Part shown: one piece after another, positions 13,605-21,181 of the stretch | How the letters are laid out: each line of letters begins with the position of its first letter | How positions within the stretch are numbered: position 1 is the first letter of the stretch | NCBI GenBank assembly: GCA_038203875.1 | Contig: JBBRDN010000052.1 | Coordinates: forward strand, 1 to 22,162 | DNA length: 22,162 nucleotides | Origin: CANJSG01 sp038203875 | GTDB taxonomy: Bacteria > Verrucomicrobiota > Verrucomicrobiia > Limisphaerales > CANJSG01 | Direction of reading: 5' to 3' | Notes under the pieces: generated by a model | What the model was told of the DNA's origin: nothing | What the model saw: the letters and a program-made list of their open reading frames with translations, nothing else | Databases searched by the model: none | Translations under genes and position numbers: made by a program

Positions 13605-16295
13605 TTGGGCCGATCCAGCTGGAAGCGAGTGAGATATCCGTCGCCCATAAGAATAACAGCAGGGAAGCTCCAGGCGCTTGTGCCCATCGTCGTTGCATGG
13701 GCGGCGCCCAGTGCCGGCGCCGTCACGCCCGGCCTGTTTTCCGCGGCGGAGCCTTCGGCGATGGCGGACACGTGGTTCTGGGCTTTTGTGGCCGCGATCG
13801 TCGTCGGCATCGCCTGCCTCGCCGGACTTGCGGTCAACCGCGCGCGGAAGGTCTCGGCGCTGGCCAAGAGCCTGACCGAGATCAACGCCAGTCTTGAAAG
13901 CCGCGTCTCCGAGCGCACGGCCCAGCTCGAGCGGTCGGCGCGTTATGCCGGCGAGATGGCGTCGCGGCTCGACCACGAGCAGCAGCTCCTGGAAACACTT
14001 CTTGCCGGTGCCGAAGACTCCATCTTCTTCAAGGACCCGGAGGGCCGGTTCACCCGCGTCAGCGATTTCCTGGCGAAACGTTTCGGGGCCGGGGGCCGGG
14101 CAAGCGTCATCGGGATGACGGCCGGGGATTTCTTTGACTTCGGCCATGCCCGGAAGGTCGCCGAGATCGAGGCCGAGATCATACGGACGGGCGAGCCGTC
14201 GATCGGATCGATGGAACGCGAGGTCTGGCCGGACGGCCGCGTGAGCTGGGCCCTGGTCTCGCGTCTGCCCCTGCGGGATCCGTCCGGAAAGATCGTCGGC
14301 ACTTTCGGCATCGCCAAGGATGTGACCGAGCTCAAGGAGATCGAGAACGCCCTCCGTTCGTCCGAGAGCCGCTACCACATGCTGGTCGAGAATCTTCCCG
14401 TGAGCGTCTTCCAGAAGGACTCGGAAGGGCGGTTCGTCTTCGCCAATTCGGGCTTCTGCCGCATCATCGGCCGTCCTCAGGAGGGGGTCGTCGGTCGCAC
14501 GGACAACGATCTTTTCCCCGAGGAGATGGCCCGGGCCTACATGGAGGACGACCGACGCGTCATGCAGGGGAACCGCCTCGTCGACCAAGAGGAACAGGTC
14601 GTCAACGGAAACGGCGAGAGCCGTTGGGTCCGCGTCATCAAGGTCCCGGTCACGAACCAGTTCGGGCTCGTCACCGGCATCCAGGGCGTATTCTGGGACA
14701 TCACCAAGGAGAAGCAGGCCGAGCACGAGATGCGTCTGGCCCGCGAGAAGGCCGAGCAGGCCAGCCTCGCGAAGAACCTCTTCCTCGCCAACATGAGCCA
14801 CGAGATCCGGACGCCGATGAACGGCGTCATCGGCACGACCGGCCTCCTGCTCGACTCCCCGTTGAACGAGGAGCAGCGCGATCTCGCCCACATCATCCGC
14901 GACTCCTCCCAAGCCCTCCTGACGATCATCAACGACATCCTCGACTTCTCCAAGATCGAGGCCGGCAAGCTCGTGTTCGAGCAGATCGATTTCGATTTCC
15001 GTGACCTCGTCGAAGGCGCCCTCGAACTCGTGGCCGAGGCGGCGCAGAACAAGGGCGTCCAGCTCGGGCACCTGGTCGACGGCTCCGTTCCGCTCGGCCT
15101 TGTCGGAGATCCCGGCCGCATCCGCCAGATCCTCCTCAACCTTCTCAGCAACGCCATCAAGTTCACCTCCGAGGGACAGGTCTTCCTCGACGCCCGGCTG
15201 GTCTCGACCCTTGAGGGTCGTGCCTGCCTCCGGGTAGGCGTCCGCGATACGGGCATCGGCATGACCGAGGAGCAGCGCCTCCGTCTCTTCCAGGCTTTTG
15301 AACAGGCCGACGCGTCGACGACACGCCGGTTTGGCGGAACCGGCCTCGGCCTCGCCATCAGCCGCAAACTCGTCGAACAGATGTCCGGCGAGATCGGCGT
15401 CGACAGCGCGCCGGGCGAGGGATCGACCTTCTGGTTCACGATCGAACTGCCGGTGCAGGATCGCGTGACCGGATGGGCGCCGCCGAAGAAGGACGCATTC
15501 GCGGGACGCCGAGTCCTCGTCGCCGACGCCAATCCCAGCTGGCAGCGCATCGTCATGGAACATGCCATGCGTTGGGGCTTCGATTCCCTGGCCGCACCGG
15601 CGGCGGCCATGATCCATCCCCTTCTTGCCGAGTCTGCGGCGGTCGGCCAGCCCTTCCATCTGCTCGTGTGTTCGGACGCCATCGCCACCCTGCTCGCAGG
15701 TTCGCCGGCCGATCCAGCAGCGCTTTCCAAGTCTGTCGGCGTGCCCGTCATCATCCTCAGCGGACGACCCAAGGCGACCAACGAGGCTTTCAAGGGGATG
15801 CTCCCGGTCGTGGCGAAACCCTGCCGCGAGGCGGCGCTCTTCAAGGCCATCGCGCGCGCACTCGGGGATCCCTGCGTGGCCCCACGCGCGGCTGTGCCGG
15901 GCGCGACCCCGTCAGCACCCGTGCTCCGCAAGGGCCGCGTGCTCGTCGCCGAGGACAACCCCACCAACCAGCGCGTCGCCACGCTCATGCTCCGCAGGAT
16001 CGGCATGTCCGTCGATGTTGTCGCCAACGGCATCGAGGCCTTGGAGGCCATCGACCGCATCGCCTACGACCTGGTATTCATGGACTGCCAAATGCCCGAG
16101 ATGGACGGCTACGAAGCCACCCGTCGTCTCCGCTCCTCCGGTTCCGTCCGCGCCGGAATGCCCGTCATCGCCCTCACCGCGAACGCGACCGAGGACGACC
16201 GCCGACTGTGTCTCGACGCAGGCATGTCGGAACACATCGCCAAGCCCGTTCGTGATGAGGATCTCCGCCGCGTCCTCGGGCACTACATGGCCTGA
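13605..16295 (+). CDS. Hybrid sensor histidine kinase with two PAS and two receiver domains
   Basis: Up to 896 residues. The start is uncertain: TTG at 13605 follows AAGAGG; GTG at 13629 follows GGAAG and would leave a neater signal-like N-terminus. Numbering is from 13605. Order: hydrophobic segment (23-35), transmembrane helix (57-78), coiled coil (about 82-130), PAS1 (about 131-245, FFKDPEGRFTRVS), PAS2 (about 255-370, FQKDSEGRFVFAN), HisKA with phospho-acceptor H399 (NMSHEIRTPMNG), HATPase with N box (LLNLLSNAIKF), DTGIGM (548-553) and GGTGLGLAI (577-585), a weak receiver (about 636-750), and a canonical receiver (about 778-893) with AEDN, D827 in VFMDCQMPEMDGYEA, LTAN and K880. Little of the protein lies outside the membrane before the helix, so sensing is probably by the cytoplasmic PAS domains. 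No separate response regulator is adjacent. Confidence 0.95.
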   Translation: MGRSSWKRVRYPSPIRITAGKLQALVPIVVAWAAPSAGAVTPGLFSAAEPSAMADTWFWAFVAAIVVGIACLAGLAVNRARKVSALAKSLTEINASLESRVSERTAQLERSARYAGEMASRLDHEQQLLETLLAGAEDSIFFKDPEGRFTRVSDFLAKRFGAGGRASVIGMTAGDFFDFGHARKVAEIEAEIIRTGEPSIGSMEREVWPDGRVSWALVSRLPLRDPSGKIVGTFGIAKDVTELKEIENALRSSESRYHMLVENLPVSVFQKDSEGRFVFANSGFCRIIGRPQEGVVGRTDNDLFPEEMARAYMEDDRRVMQGNRLVDQEEQVVNGNGESRWVRVIKVPVTNQFGLVTGIQGVFWDITKEKQAEHEMRLAREKAEQASLAKNLFLANMSHEIRTPMNGVIGTTGLLLDSPLNEEQRDLAHIIRDSSQALLTIINDILDFSKIEAGKLVFEQIDFDFRDLVEGALELVAEAAQNKGVQLGHLVDGSVPLGLVGDPGRIRQILLNLLSNAIKFTSEGQVFLDARLVSTLEGRACLRVGVRDTGIGMTEEQRLRLFQAFEQADASTTRRFGGTGLGLAISRKLVEQMSGEIGVDSAPGEGSTFWFTIELPVQDRVTGWAPPKKDAFAGRRVLVADANPSWQRIVMEHAMRWGFDSLAAPAAAMIHPLLAESAAVGQPFHLLVCSDAIATLLAGSPADPAALSKSVGVPVIILSGRPKATNEAFKGMLPVVAKPCREAALFKAIARALGDPCVAPRAAVPGATPSAPVLRKGRVLVAEDNPTNQRVATLMLRRIGMSVDVVANGIEALEAIDRIAYDLVFMDCQMPEMDGYEATRRLRSSGSVRAGMPVIALTANATEDDRRLCLDAGMSEHIAKPVRDEDLRRVLGHYMA

Positions 16296-16374
16296 CCGGG
16301 TCGGAAGTCGGGATCCTTTCGCTCCGATAATTCCGTTTTCCCGCGCTTGAATCTCGTCCGTGCCGAAGGTGAAG

Positions 16375-16388
16375 TGGGAGAAATCCCA
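16375..16388 (+). promoter_or_regulatory. Small GAAA-tetraloop hairpin covering the ribosome-binding site of the permease gene
   Basis: TGGGA (16375-16379) and TCCCA (16384-16388) can pair around a GAAA loop. The 3' arm ends at the A of the ATG at 16388, and the 5' arm contains the GGGAG that would act as Shine-Dalgarno. The fold could reduce translation initiation; this is inferred from sequence alone. Confidence 0.35.
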
Positions 16389-17755
16389 TGAGCGCCCTCT
16401 CCCGAATCCAGCTTTCCATCATGATGCTGCTCCAGTTCTTCATCTGGGGCTCCTGGTATGTCACCGCGCCGAACTATCTCGGGACAATCGGCTTCAAGGC
16501 CGAGGACTTCGGCACCACCTACTCCGTCGGTCCGATCGCGGGAATGATCGCGCCGTTCTTTGTCGGCATGATCGCCGACCGCTTCTTCGCGGCGCAGCGT
16601 GTCCTCGGCGTGCTCCACCTCGTCGGTGCCGCCTTCATGTTCTACGGCACCGTGCTGATGAAGGGTTCCGCGCCCAGCCCGTCGACGATCAACTGGGTCG
16701 CCATCTTCGGCCACATGATGTGCTTCTATCCGACCCTCGCGTTGACCAACACCATCGCGATGAAGGCGATGACCAATCCTGAGAAGGAGTTTCCGCTCAT
16801 CCGGGTGTTCGGAACCATCGGCTGGATCGTCGCCGGCCTTTCGCTCTCGTGGCTCAAGTTCGACACGTCGATCAACATGTTCTACCTGACGATCGGCGCA
16901 TCGGTTGTCCTCGGCGTGTTCAGCTTTGCGCTTCCGAACACGCCGCCGACCGCCAGCGGCCCCGTCAGCGCCCGCCAGGTGCTCGGGTTGGACGCCCTTG
17001 TCCTGCTCAAGAACCCCTCCTACCTCGTCTTCATCCTCGCCTCGATGTTGATCTGCATCCCGCTCGCCTTCTACTACCAGATAACCAGCCGCATCGTTGA
17101 AATGGGCGGCCTGCCCATTGGCCAGACGATGAGCTACGGACAGATGTCGGAGATCTTCTTCATGCTGGTGATGCCCCTCTTCTTCGTCCGGCTCGGAGTG
17201 AAATGGATGCTCGCCGTCGGCATGCTTGCGTGGGTCGTGCGTTACGCGATGTTCGCCATCGGTGCGCCGACCGAAACCGCCTGGATGATCATCGGCGGCA
17301 TCCTGCTCCACGGCATCTGCTACGACTTCTTCTTCGTCACCGGCCAGATCTACACCGACCAGGCCGCGCCGAAGGCCGTCCGCGCCCAGGCCCAGGGCCT
17401 GTTGGTGCTGTTCACGCTCGGGCTCGGCATGGCGATCGGCGCCAACGTCGCCGGCCGCATCGAGGCCCAGTGCACGACCGACGCCTCCAAGGCGCAGGCC
17501 GCCATCGTCGTGGTGAAGACCGAGCAGATCGCCAAGGTAGCCGAACAGATCAAGACCGCGGATGCCGCGAGCAAGACCGCCCTCGAGGCCGCCCTCAAGA
17601 CACTTGAAACCGAGAAGTCAGCCGCCCGCAAAGCGGAATTGATGGCCATCGACTGGAAAACGCTGTGGGGTCAGCCCGCCGCCTTCGCCGGTCTCATCCT
17701 CGTGCTCTTCACCCTGTTGTTCCGTCCGCCGGCCCGGGTTCCGGCCACGGCCTGA
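16388..17755 (+). CDS. MFS transporter, nucleoside:H+ symporter (NupG-like) family
   Basis: A 455-residue inner-membrane permease with about 12 hydrophobic helices. The N-terminus (LMSIMMLLQFFIWGSWYVTAPNY-like opening, residues 9-30), FGTTYSVGPIAGMIAPFFVGMIADR (41-65), LIRVFGTIGWIVAG (137-150) and LLHGICYDFFFVTGQIYTD (306-324) resemble the nucleoside/H+ symporter branch of MFS. Between the last two helices lies an unusual hydrophilic, Ala/Lys-rich segment (about 359-425) with coiled-coil character, probably periplasmic. The ATG follows GGGAG closely. It starts a compact plus-strand cluster: the Tat TIM-barrel gene follows after only 7 bases and a dehydrogenase comes next, suggesting import of a nucleoside or sugar-like compound that these enzymes process. 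The substrate is unproven. Confidence 0.88.
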   Translation: MSALSRIQLSIMMLLQFFIWGSWYVTAPNYLGTIGFKAEDFGTTYSVGPIAGMIAPFFVGMIADRFFAAQRVLGVLHLVGAAFMFYGTVLMKGSAPSPSTINWVAIFGHMMCFYPTLALTNTIAMKAMTNPEKEFPLIRVFGTIGWIVAGLSLSWLKFDTSINMFYLTIGASVVLGVFSFALPNTPPTASGPVSARQVLGLDALVLLKNPSYLVFILASMLICIPLAFYYQITSRIVEMGGLPIGQTMSYGQMSEIFFMLVMPLFFVRLGVKWMLAVGMLAWVVRYAMFAIGAPTETAWMIIGGILLHGICYDFFFVTGQIYTDQAAPKAVRAQAQGLLVLFTLGLGMAIGANVAGRIEAQCTTDASKAQAAIVVVKTEQIAKVAEQIKTADAASKTALEAALKTLETEKSAARKAELMAIDWKTLWGQPAAFAGLILVLFTLLFRPPARVPATA

Positions 17756-17762
17756 TCTCGCC

Positions 17763-18698
17763 ATGAACCGCCGCCAGTTCCTCCGTTCGGCCGCGCTTGC
17801 CGCCGCTTCGGGCGGTGCCATGGCCGCGTGCAAATCGGCGCCTGCGCCGAAGCCGGTGGTCCTCGACGGACCGGCTTTCCGCATCTCCCTCGCGCAATGG
17901 TCGCTCCACCGCGCCATCCGCGAGAAGAAGACGATGACCACGCTGGACTTTCCCGTCGTCGCCAAACGCGACTACCAGATCGAGGGCGTCGAGTATGTGA
18001 ACCAGCTCTTCGAGAACCGGCGTTCCGACAACGCCTACCTCGGCGAGTTGAAGAGCCGTTGCGATTCCGAAGGCGTCACCAGCGTGCTCATCATGTGCGA
18101 CGGCGACGGCAACCTCGGAGATCCCGACGAGGTCAAGCGCCGCCTCGCCGTTACGAACCACCACCAGTGGGCCGACGCCGCGAAGTTCCTCGGCTGCCAT
18201 TCCATCCGGGTGAACGCCTATTCGAGCGGCACCTTTGAAGAGCAGCAGAAGCTTGCAGCCGACGGATTGCGCGGCCTGTGCGAATACGCCGCGAAGCTGG
18301 GCCTGAACGTCATCGTCGAAAACCACGGAGGCTTCTCGTCGAACGGCAAATGGCTCGCCGGTGTCATCCGCATGACCGGCATGCCGAATGCCGGCACGCT
18401 CCCGGACTTCGGAAACTTCTACGACTACGACCGGTATGCCGGCGTCACTGAAATGATGCCCTACGCCAAGGGCGTCAGCGCCAAGACCAACGACTTCGAA
18501 TACGACGGCGAAGAGACCAAGATCAACTACCGCCGCATGCTGGAGATCGTCTGGCGGGCCGGTTACCGCGGTTGGATCGGAGTCGAATACGAAGGTGCGG
18601 TCCTCCCCGAGCCCAACGGTATTCGCGCAACGAAACGCCTCCTCGAAAAACACCGCACAGAGCTAACCCTCCGCCTCCGCGCCGGCGTGGAAATCTGA
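17763..18698 (+). CDS. Tat-exported, probably lipid-anchored TIM-barrel sugar isomerase/epimerase-like protein
   Basis: A 311-residue protein. The N-terminus RRQFLRSAALAAASGG is a twin-arginine signal, and AMAAC ending at C23 is a plausible lipobox, so it is likely exported folded and anchored at the membrane. The rest is a xylose-isomerase-like barrel: ISLAQWSLHRAI (41-52), IEGVEYVNQLF (73-83), NVIVENHGG (E186), LPDFGNF (D215), GVSAKTNDF (238-245) and WIGVEYEG (E275). Most expected metal-ligand positions are filled, so it may be active on a keto-sugar or keto-glycoside outside the cytoplasm. Related families are common in Verrucomicrobia and Planctomycetes. It starts 7 bases after the permease stop, so co-expression is likely. 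Substrate unknown. Confidence 0.88.
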   Translation: MNRRQFLRSAALAAASGGAMAACKSAPAPKPVVLDGPAFRISLAQWSLHRAIREKKTMTTLDFPVVAKRDYQIEGVEYVNQLFENRRSDNAYLGELKSRCDSEGVTSVLIMCDGDGNLGDPDEVKRRLAVTNHHQWADAAKFLGCHSIRVNAYSSGTFEEQQKLAADGLRGLCEYAAKLGLNVIVENHGGFSSNGKWLAGVIRMTGMPNAGTLPDFGNFYDYDRYAGVTEMMPYAKGVSAKTNDFEYDGEETKINYRRMLEIVWRAGYRGWIGVEYEGAVLPEPNGIRATKRLLEKHRTELTLRLRAGVEI

Positions 18699-18727
18699 AG
18701 CGGGACTGTTCTTCGGTTGAACCGGAC

Positions 18728-18755
18728 GACGGCCGGTGGCTAAGTCACGGCCGTC
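18728..18755. terminator. Intergenic stem-loop, possible terminator or RNA-processing element
   Basis: GACGGCCGGTG (18728-18738) pairs with CACGGCCGTC (18746-18755) around a 7-base loop, with a single unpaired G. It lies 30 bases after the Tat TIM-barrel gene and 24 before the next start. There is no T-run, so intrinsic termination is uncertain; partial attenuation or transcript stabilisation is equally possible. Confidence 0.4.
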
Positions 18756-18779
18756 CCAGAAACCTCAATCCCCATCATC

Positions 18780-19712
18780 ATGTCCCAACGCATTGGATTC
18801 GTCGGAGTCGGTCGCATGGGCGCCAACATGGCGCGTCGCCTCAAGGATTGCGGCTACAAGGTCACCGCCGTCTTCGATGTCCGACCGGAGGCCGCGACCG
18901 CCCTGGCCAAGGAGCTTGGCTGCGAAGCCGCCGCCAGCCTGGCGCGTGTCACCGAACTTTCCGACGTGGTCATCACCGTCGTGACGGATGACAAGGCCAT
19001 GCGGTCCATCTTCGCGACCAAGGGTGATTCCCTTCTCGTCGGAGCGAAGGGCCGCACCTTCATCAACTGCGCAACCATCACGCCCTCGGTCCACGTCGAG
19101 GTCGACGCCCTTGCCCGCAAGGCCGGCGCCGCTTCGCTTGAGGCCTGCATGGCCTCGAGCATCACGCAGGCCCGCAATGGCACGCTGTATCTCATGCTCG
19201 GCGGCCGCAAAGACGCCTACCTCGCCGTCGAACCGCTGCTCAAGAAGCTGACCGACGACGGAAAGCTTCTCCGCTTCATCGGCCCGGCGGGCACTGCCGC
19301 ACAGGTGAAGGCGCTCGTGAACATGGTCATGAACATCAACACCGCCGGGCTTGCCGAAGGTCTCGCTTTGGGCGACGCGCTCGGGCTCGACCTTGCCATT
19401 CTCCGCGAGGTGTTCAGCCAGACCGGGGCGAATTCCAACGTCCTCCGCAGCGACGGCGAGGACATGCAGAACCGCGACCACAGCTGCTTCTTCAGCGCGG
19501 CCCACGCGGCCAAGGATTCCGGCATCGCCTACAGCCTCGCCAAGGCCCAGAAGCTAAACCTGCCGCTCGCGAAGACCGCGCTCTCCCAATACAAAAAGAT
19601 GATCGCCGTCGGCCTCGGTGAACTCGACAAGTCGGGAGTCGCCGAACTGACCTTCAAAGGACGCGGCCCCGGCTCCAAGTCCGGCAAGAAGGCCCCGGCC
19701 AAAAAGAAGTAG
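18780..19712 (+). CDS. NAD(P)-dependent oxidoreductase of the 3-hydroxyisobutyrate dehydrogenase family
   Basis: A 310-residue beta-hydroxyacid-dehydrogenase-type enzyme. The Rossmann motif GFVGVGRMGANMA (6-18) binds the nucleotide, and D33 after strand 2 (VFDVRPE) suggests NAD preference. The helical C-terminal domain carries catalytic K177 and N181 (QVKALVNMVMN) and the late FFSAAHAAKDSG segment. The substrate-binding motif, usually DAPVSGG, reads EACMASS (121-127), so the Ser-Gly-Gly is lost. The Lys-rich tail (KSGKKAPAKKK) is an odd addition. Members oxidise 3-hydroxyacids or reduce semialdehydes such as tartronate semialdehyde; the altered pocket means the substrate should not be guessed. 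It follows the Tat TIM-barrel gene by 81 bases containing a stem-loop. Confidence 0.9.
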   Translation: MSQRIGFVGVGRMGANMARRLKDCGYKVTAVFDVRPEAATALAKELGCEAAASLARVTELSDVVITVVTDDKAMRSIFATKGDSLLVGAKGRTFINCATITPSVHVEVDALARKAGAASLEACMASSITQARNGTLYLMLGGRKDAYLAVEPLLKKLTDDGKLLRFIGPAGTAAQVKALVNMVMNINTAGLAEGLALGDALGLDLAILREVFSQTGANSNVLRSDGEDMQNRDHSCFFSAAHAAKDSGIAYSLAKAQKLNLPLAKTALSQYKKMIAVGLGELDKSGVAELTFKGRGPGSKSGKKAPAKKK

Positions 19713-19727
19713 ACCCGCCTTCACGCC

Positions 19728-20198
19728 ATGGCTTATCCGCAACCGAAGACCGCGGGGGCAAGCGATGCGGTCTGGTCGGGAGCGGCGTTGGTCGTGGCCG
19801 TGCTGGCGATCGGAGCCATGGTCTGGCGGCGCGAGATCCTCGCGGCCTCGCCTTGGGCCGTGGTTCTCCAGGGCCTTGCCGGCATGCTCATGATCTGGGC
19901 CAGGCTGACGTTCGGGTTCCGTTCCCTGCACATGGGGCCGAAACCGACGCCCGGCGGTTTGGTCACGACGGGCCCGTTCCGTTTCCTTCGTCACCCGCTC
20001 TACGCCTCGATGATCTGGTGGGTTTGGGCGGCGGCCGCGTCGCATCGCTCGGCCTTCGCCATTGGCCTAGGCGCTCTCATCACCGTGTGTTTCTGGGTGC
20101 GGATGCTGGCCGAGGAACGCCAGCTCCTGCGGGTCTTTCCGGACGAATACTCCGCCTACCTGCGGGCGACGCGGCGGGTCATTCCGTTCATCCTCTGA
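19728..20198 (+). CDS. Isoprenylcysteine carboxyl methyltransferase (ICMT)-like membrane protein
   Basis: A 156-residue membrane protein with hydrophobic segments near 17-33, 42-58, 92-104 and 109-125. The C-terminal half has the ICMT/phospholipid-methyltransferase signature: TTGPFRFLRHPLYAS (about 79-93) and, later, RMLAEERQLLRVFPDEYSAYLRATRRVIPFI, in which the RHPxY and EE motifs bind SAM. Bacterial members methylate lipids, small hydrophobic molecules or unknown substrates and do not need a prenylated protein. The ATG is 15 bases after the dehydrogenase stop, suggesting cotranscription. It ends just before a stem-loop shared with the convergent AraC gene. The product's substrate cannot be predicted. 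Confidence 0.85.
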   Translation: MAYPQPKTAGASDAVWSGAALVVAVLAIGAMVWRREILAASPWAVVLQGLAGMLMIWARLTFGFRSLHMGPKPTPGGLVTTGPFRFLRHPLYASMIWWVWAAAASHRSAFAIGLGALITVCFWVRMLAEERQLLRVFPDEYSAYLRATRRVIPFIL

Positions 20199-20199
20199 A

Positions 20200-20245
20200 G
20201 ACGGCGCACGTCCGCCGCCTGGGCCTTTGGCCTTCGTGCGTCGTC
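20200..20245. terminator. Bidirectional terminator-like stem between convergent genes
   Basis: GACGGCGCACG (20200-20210) pairs with CGTGCGTCGTC (20235-20245) with one mismatch; inside, GGCCTTTGGCC can form a second short hairpin. It spans the whole gap between the ICMT-like and AraC genes and overlaps the AraC stop. The plus-strand sequence after it (ATTTC) is only weakly T-rich. Confidence 0.5.
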
Positions 20246-21107
20246 ATTTCAAACCCTTCTCGCGTTTGCGGTAGTCGGTCGGCGTCAGCGAGGTCATCTG
20301 CTTGAAGTCCTTGCTGAAGAAAAACTGGTCCGAGTAGCCGACCAACCGGGCGATCTCCTTCATCGAATCGTCCGTCTCGACCAGCCGCCGTTTGGCCTGG
20401 TTGATCCGTTCGTGCCGCAGCCAGTCGATCGGACTCGTGCCCAGTGCGGCACGAAAGGTCCGGATGAAATGCGACGGACTCATGCCCGCCATGCCTGCGA
20501 GTTCGGCCACGCGCCAAGGCCTCTCGAAGGAGCTCCGCATCTGTTCAAGCGGCCGGCGGAGCAGGGCCGGAAGGTTCTGCGGCAGCGGACTGTCGCCGGG
20601 TCCGCGGCTGCGGGCGCGGAAGCAGAGCGCGATGAGCTGCGCGGCTTCCGCATGGATGGCCGCCAAGGCTTCCGGCGAGGATTGGGCCATGGTCGAGAAG
20701 ATCCGGCGGAAGCAGTCCGCCGCCGGCTTGGCCGGCACTCCAAGGGGCATCGGCCCGGCTGATAGCATTTTACAAATGCGGTCCAGCCCGGGGCCTTCCA
20801 TCCTCAGCCAGAAGACCTCCCACGGGTCCCGTTCGTCCGCGCGGTATTCATGTGGCCTGGAGCAGTCGATCCACAGCAGTTCTCCGGCCCGGACGGGTGT
20901 TCCGCGCCCGCGGACCACGGCATGTCCCACGCCTTCCAGGCAAAGGATCAACTCATGTCCGGGGTAATGCTCCCGGCTGATGTGGTGTTCCTTCCCGGCG
21001 ATGACATGCCCGGCCCGGAGCACGGTGTAGAAGACACGCGCATGGGGTCCCGTCGGCGTGTAGTGGAGTGAGACGGGGAACCGGTTCTTTTCCCGGCTGG
21101 ATTGCAT
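20244..21107 (-). CDS. AraC-family transcriptional regulator
   Basis: A 287-residue regulator. An N-terminal cupin-like sensing domain (about 10-110: HVIAGKEHHISREHYPGHELILCLEGVGHAVV region and RAGELLWIDCSRPHEY) is joined by a helical linker to a C-terminal double helix-turn-helix (about 185-285). HTH1 reads WRVAELAGMAGMSPSHFIRTFRAALG-like (198-223), and HTH2 is in MKEIARLVGYSDQFFFSKDFK (249-269), with the closing LTPTDYRKR. The cupin probably binds a sugar or other small ligand, as in AraC/RhaS. The ATG at 21107 places it 74 bases from the divergent cytochrome gene, so it may control that gene and itself; no matching direct repeats were identified. Confidence 0.93.
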   Translation of the reverse strand: MQSSREKNRFPVSLHYTPTGPHARVFYTVLRAGHVIAGKEHHISREHYPGHELILCLEGVGHAVVRGRGTPVRAGELLWIDCSRPHEYRADERDPWEVFWLRMEGPGLDRICKMLSAGPMPLGVPAKPAADCFRRIFSTMAQSSPEALAAIHAEAAQLIALCFRARSRGPGDSPLPQNLPALLRRPLEQMRSSFERPWRVAELAGMAGMSPSHFIRTFRAALGTSPIDWLRHERINQAKRRLVETDDSMKEIARLVGYSDQFFFSKDFKQMTSLTPTDYRKREKGLK

Positions 21108-21181
21108 GGCTGCAAACTACAAGGTAGCCGGTAAAATTGTCCATAGAAGCGCCGGTCCGGATGCGGTTAACTGATCCAACT
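21108..21181. promoter_or_regulatory. Divergent promoter region of AraC regulator and cytochrome gene
   Basis: The 74-base gap is clearly richer in A/T than its surroundings (GGTAAAATTG near 21130) and must contain both promoters or be the boundary of one. Likely target of the AraC regulator from arrangement only; no operator was recognised. Confidence 0.35.

Noticed and set aside
11347..13632. A 761-codon open frame on the plus strand opposite glgB
   Set aside because: Its composition (runs of Val, Gly, Glu, Ala) is that of an antisense frame in GC-rich DNA, and glgB on the minus strand matches a known family along its whole length.
13476..15659. A 727-codon open frame on the minus strand opposite the hybrid kinase
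   Set aside because: Shadow of the kinase coding sequence; no recognisable motif, and the plus strand carries all kinase motifs.
16283..17311. A 342-codon minus-strand frame rich in Asp, His, Arg and Glu
   Set aside because: It is the antisense of the permease's hydrophobic codons, which gives charged residues; it is not a gene.
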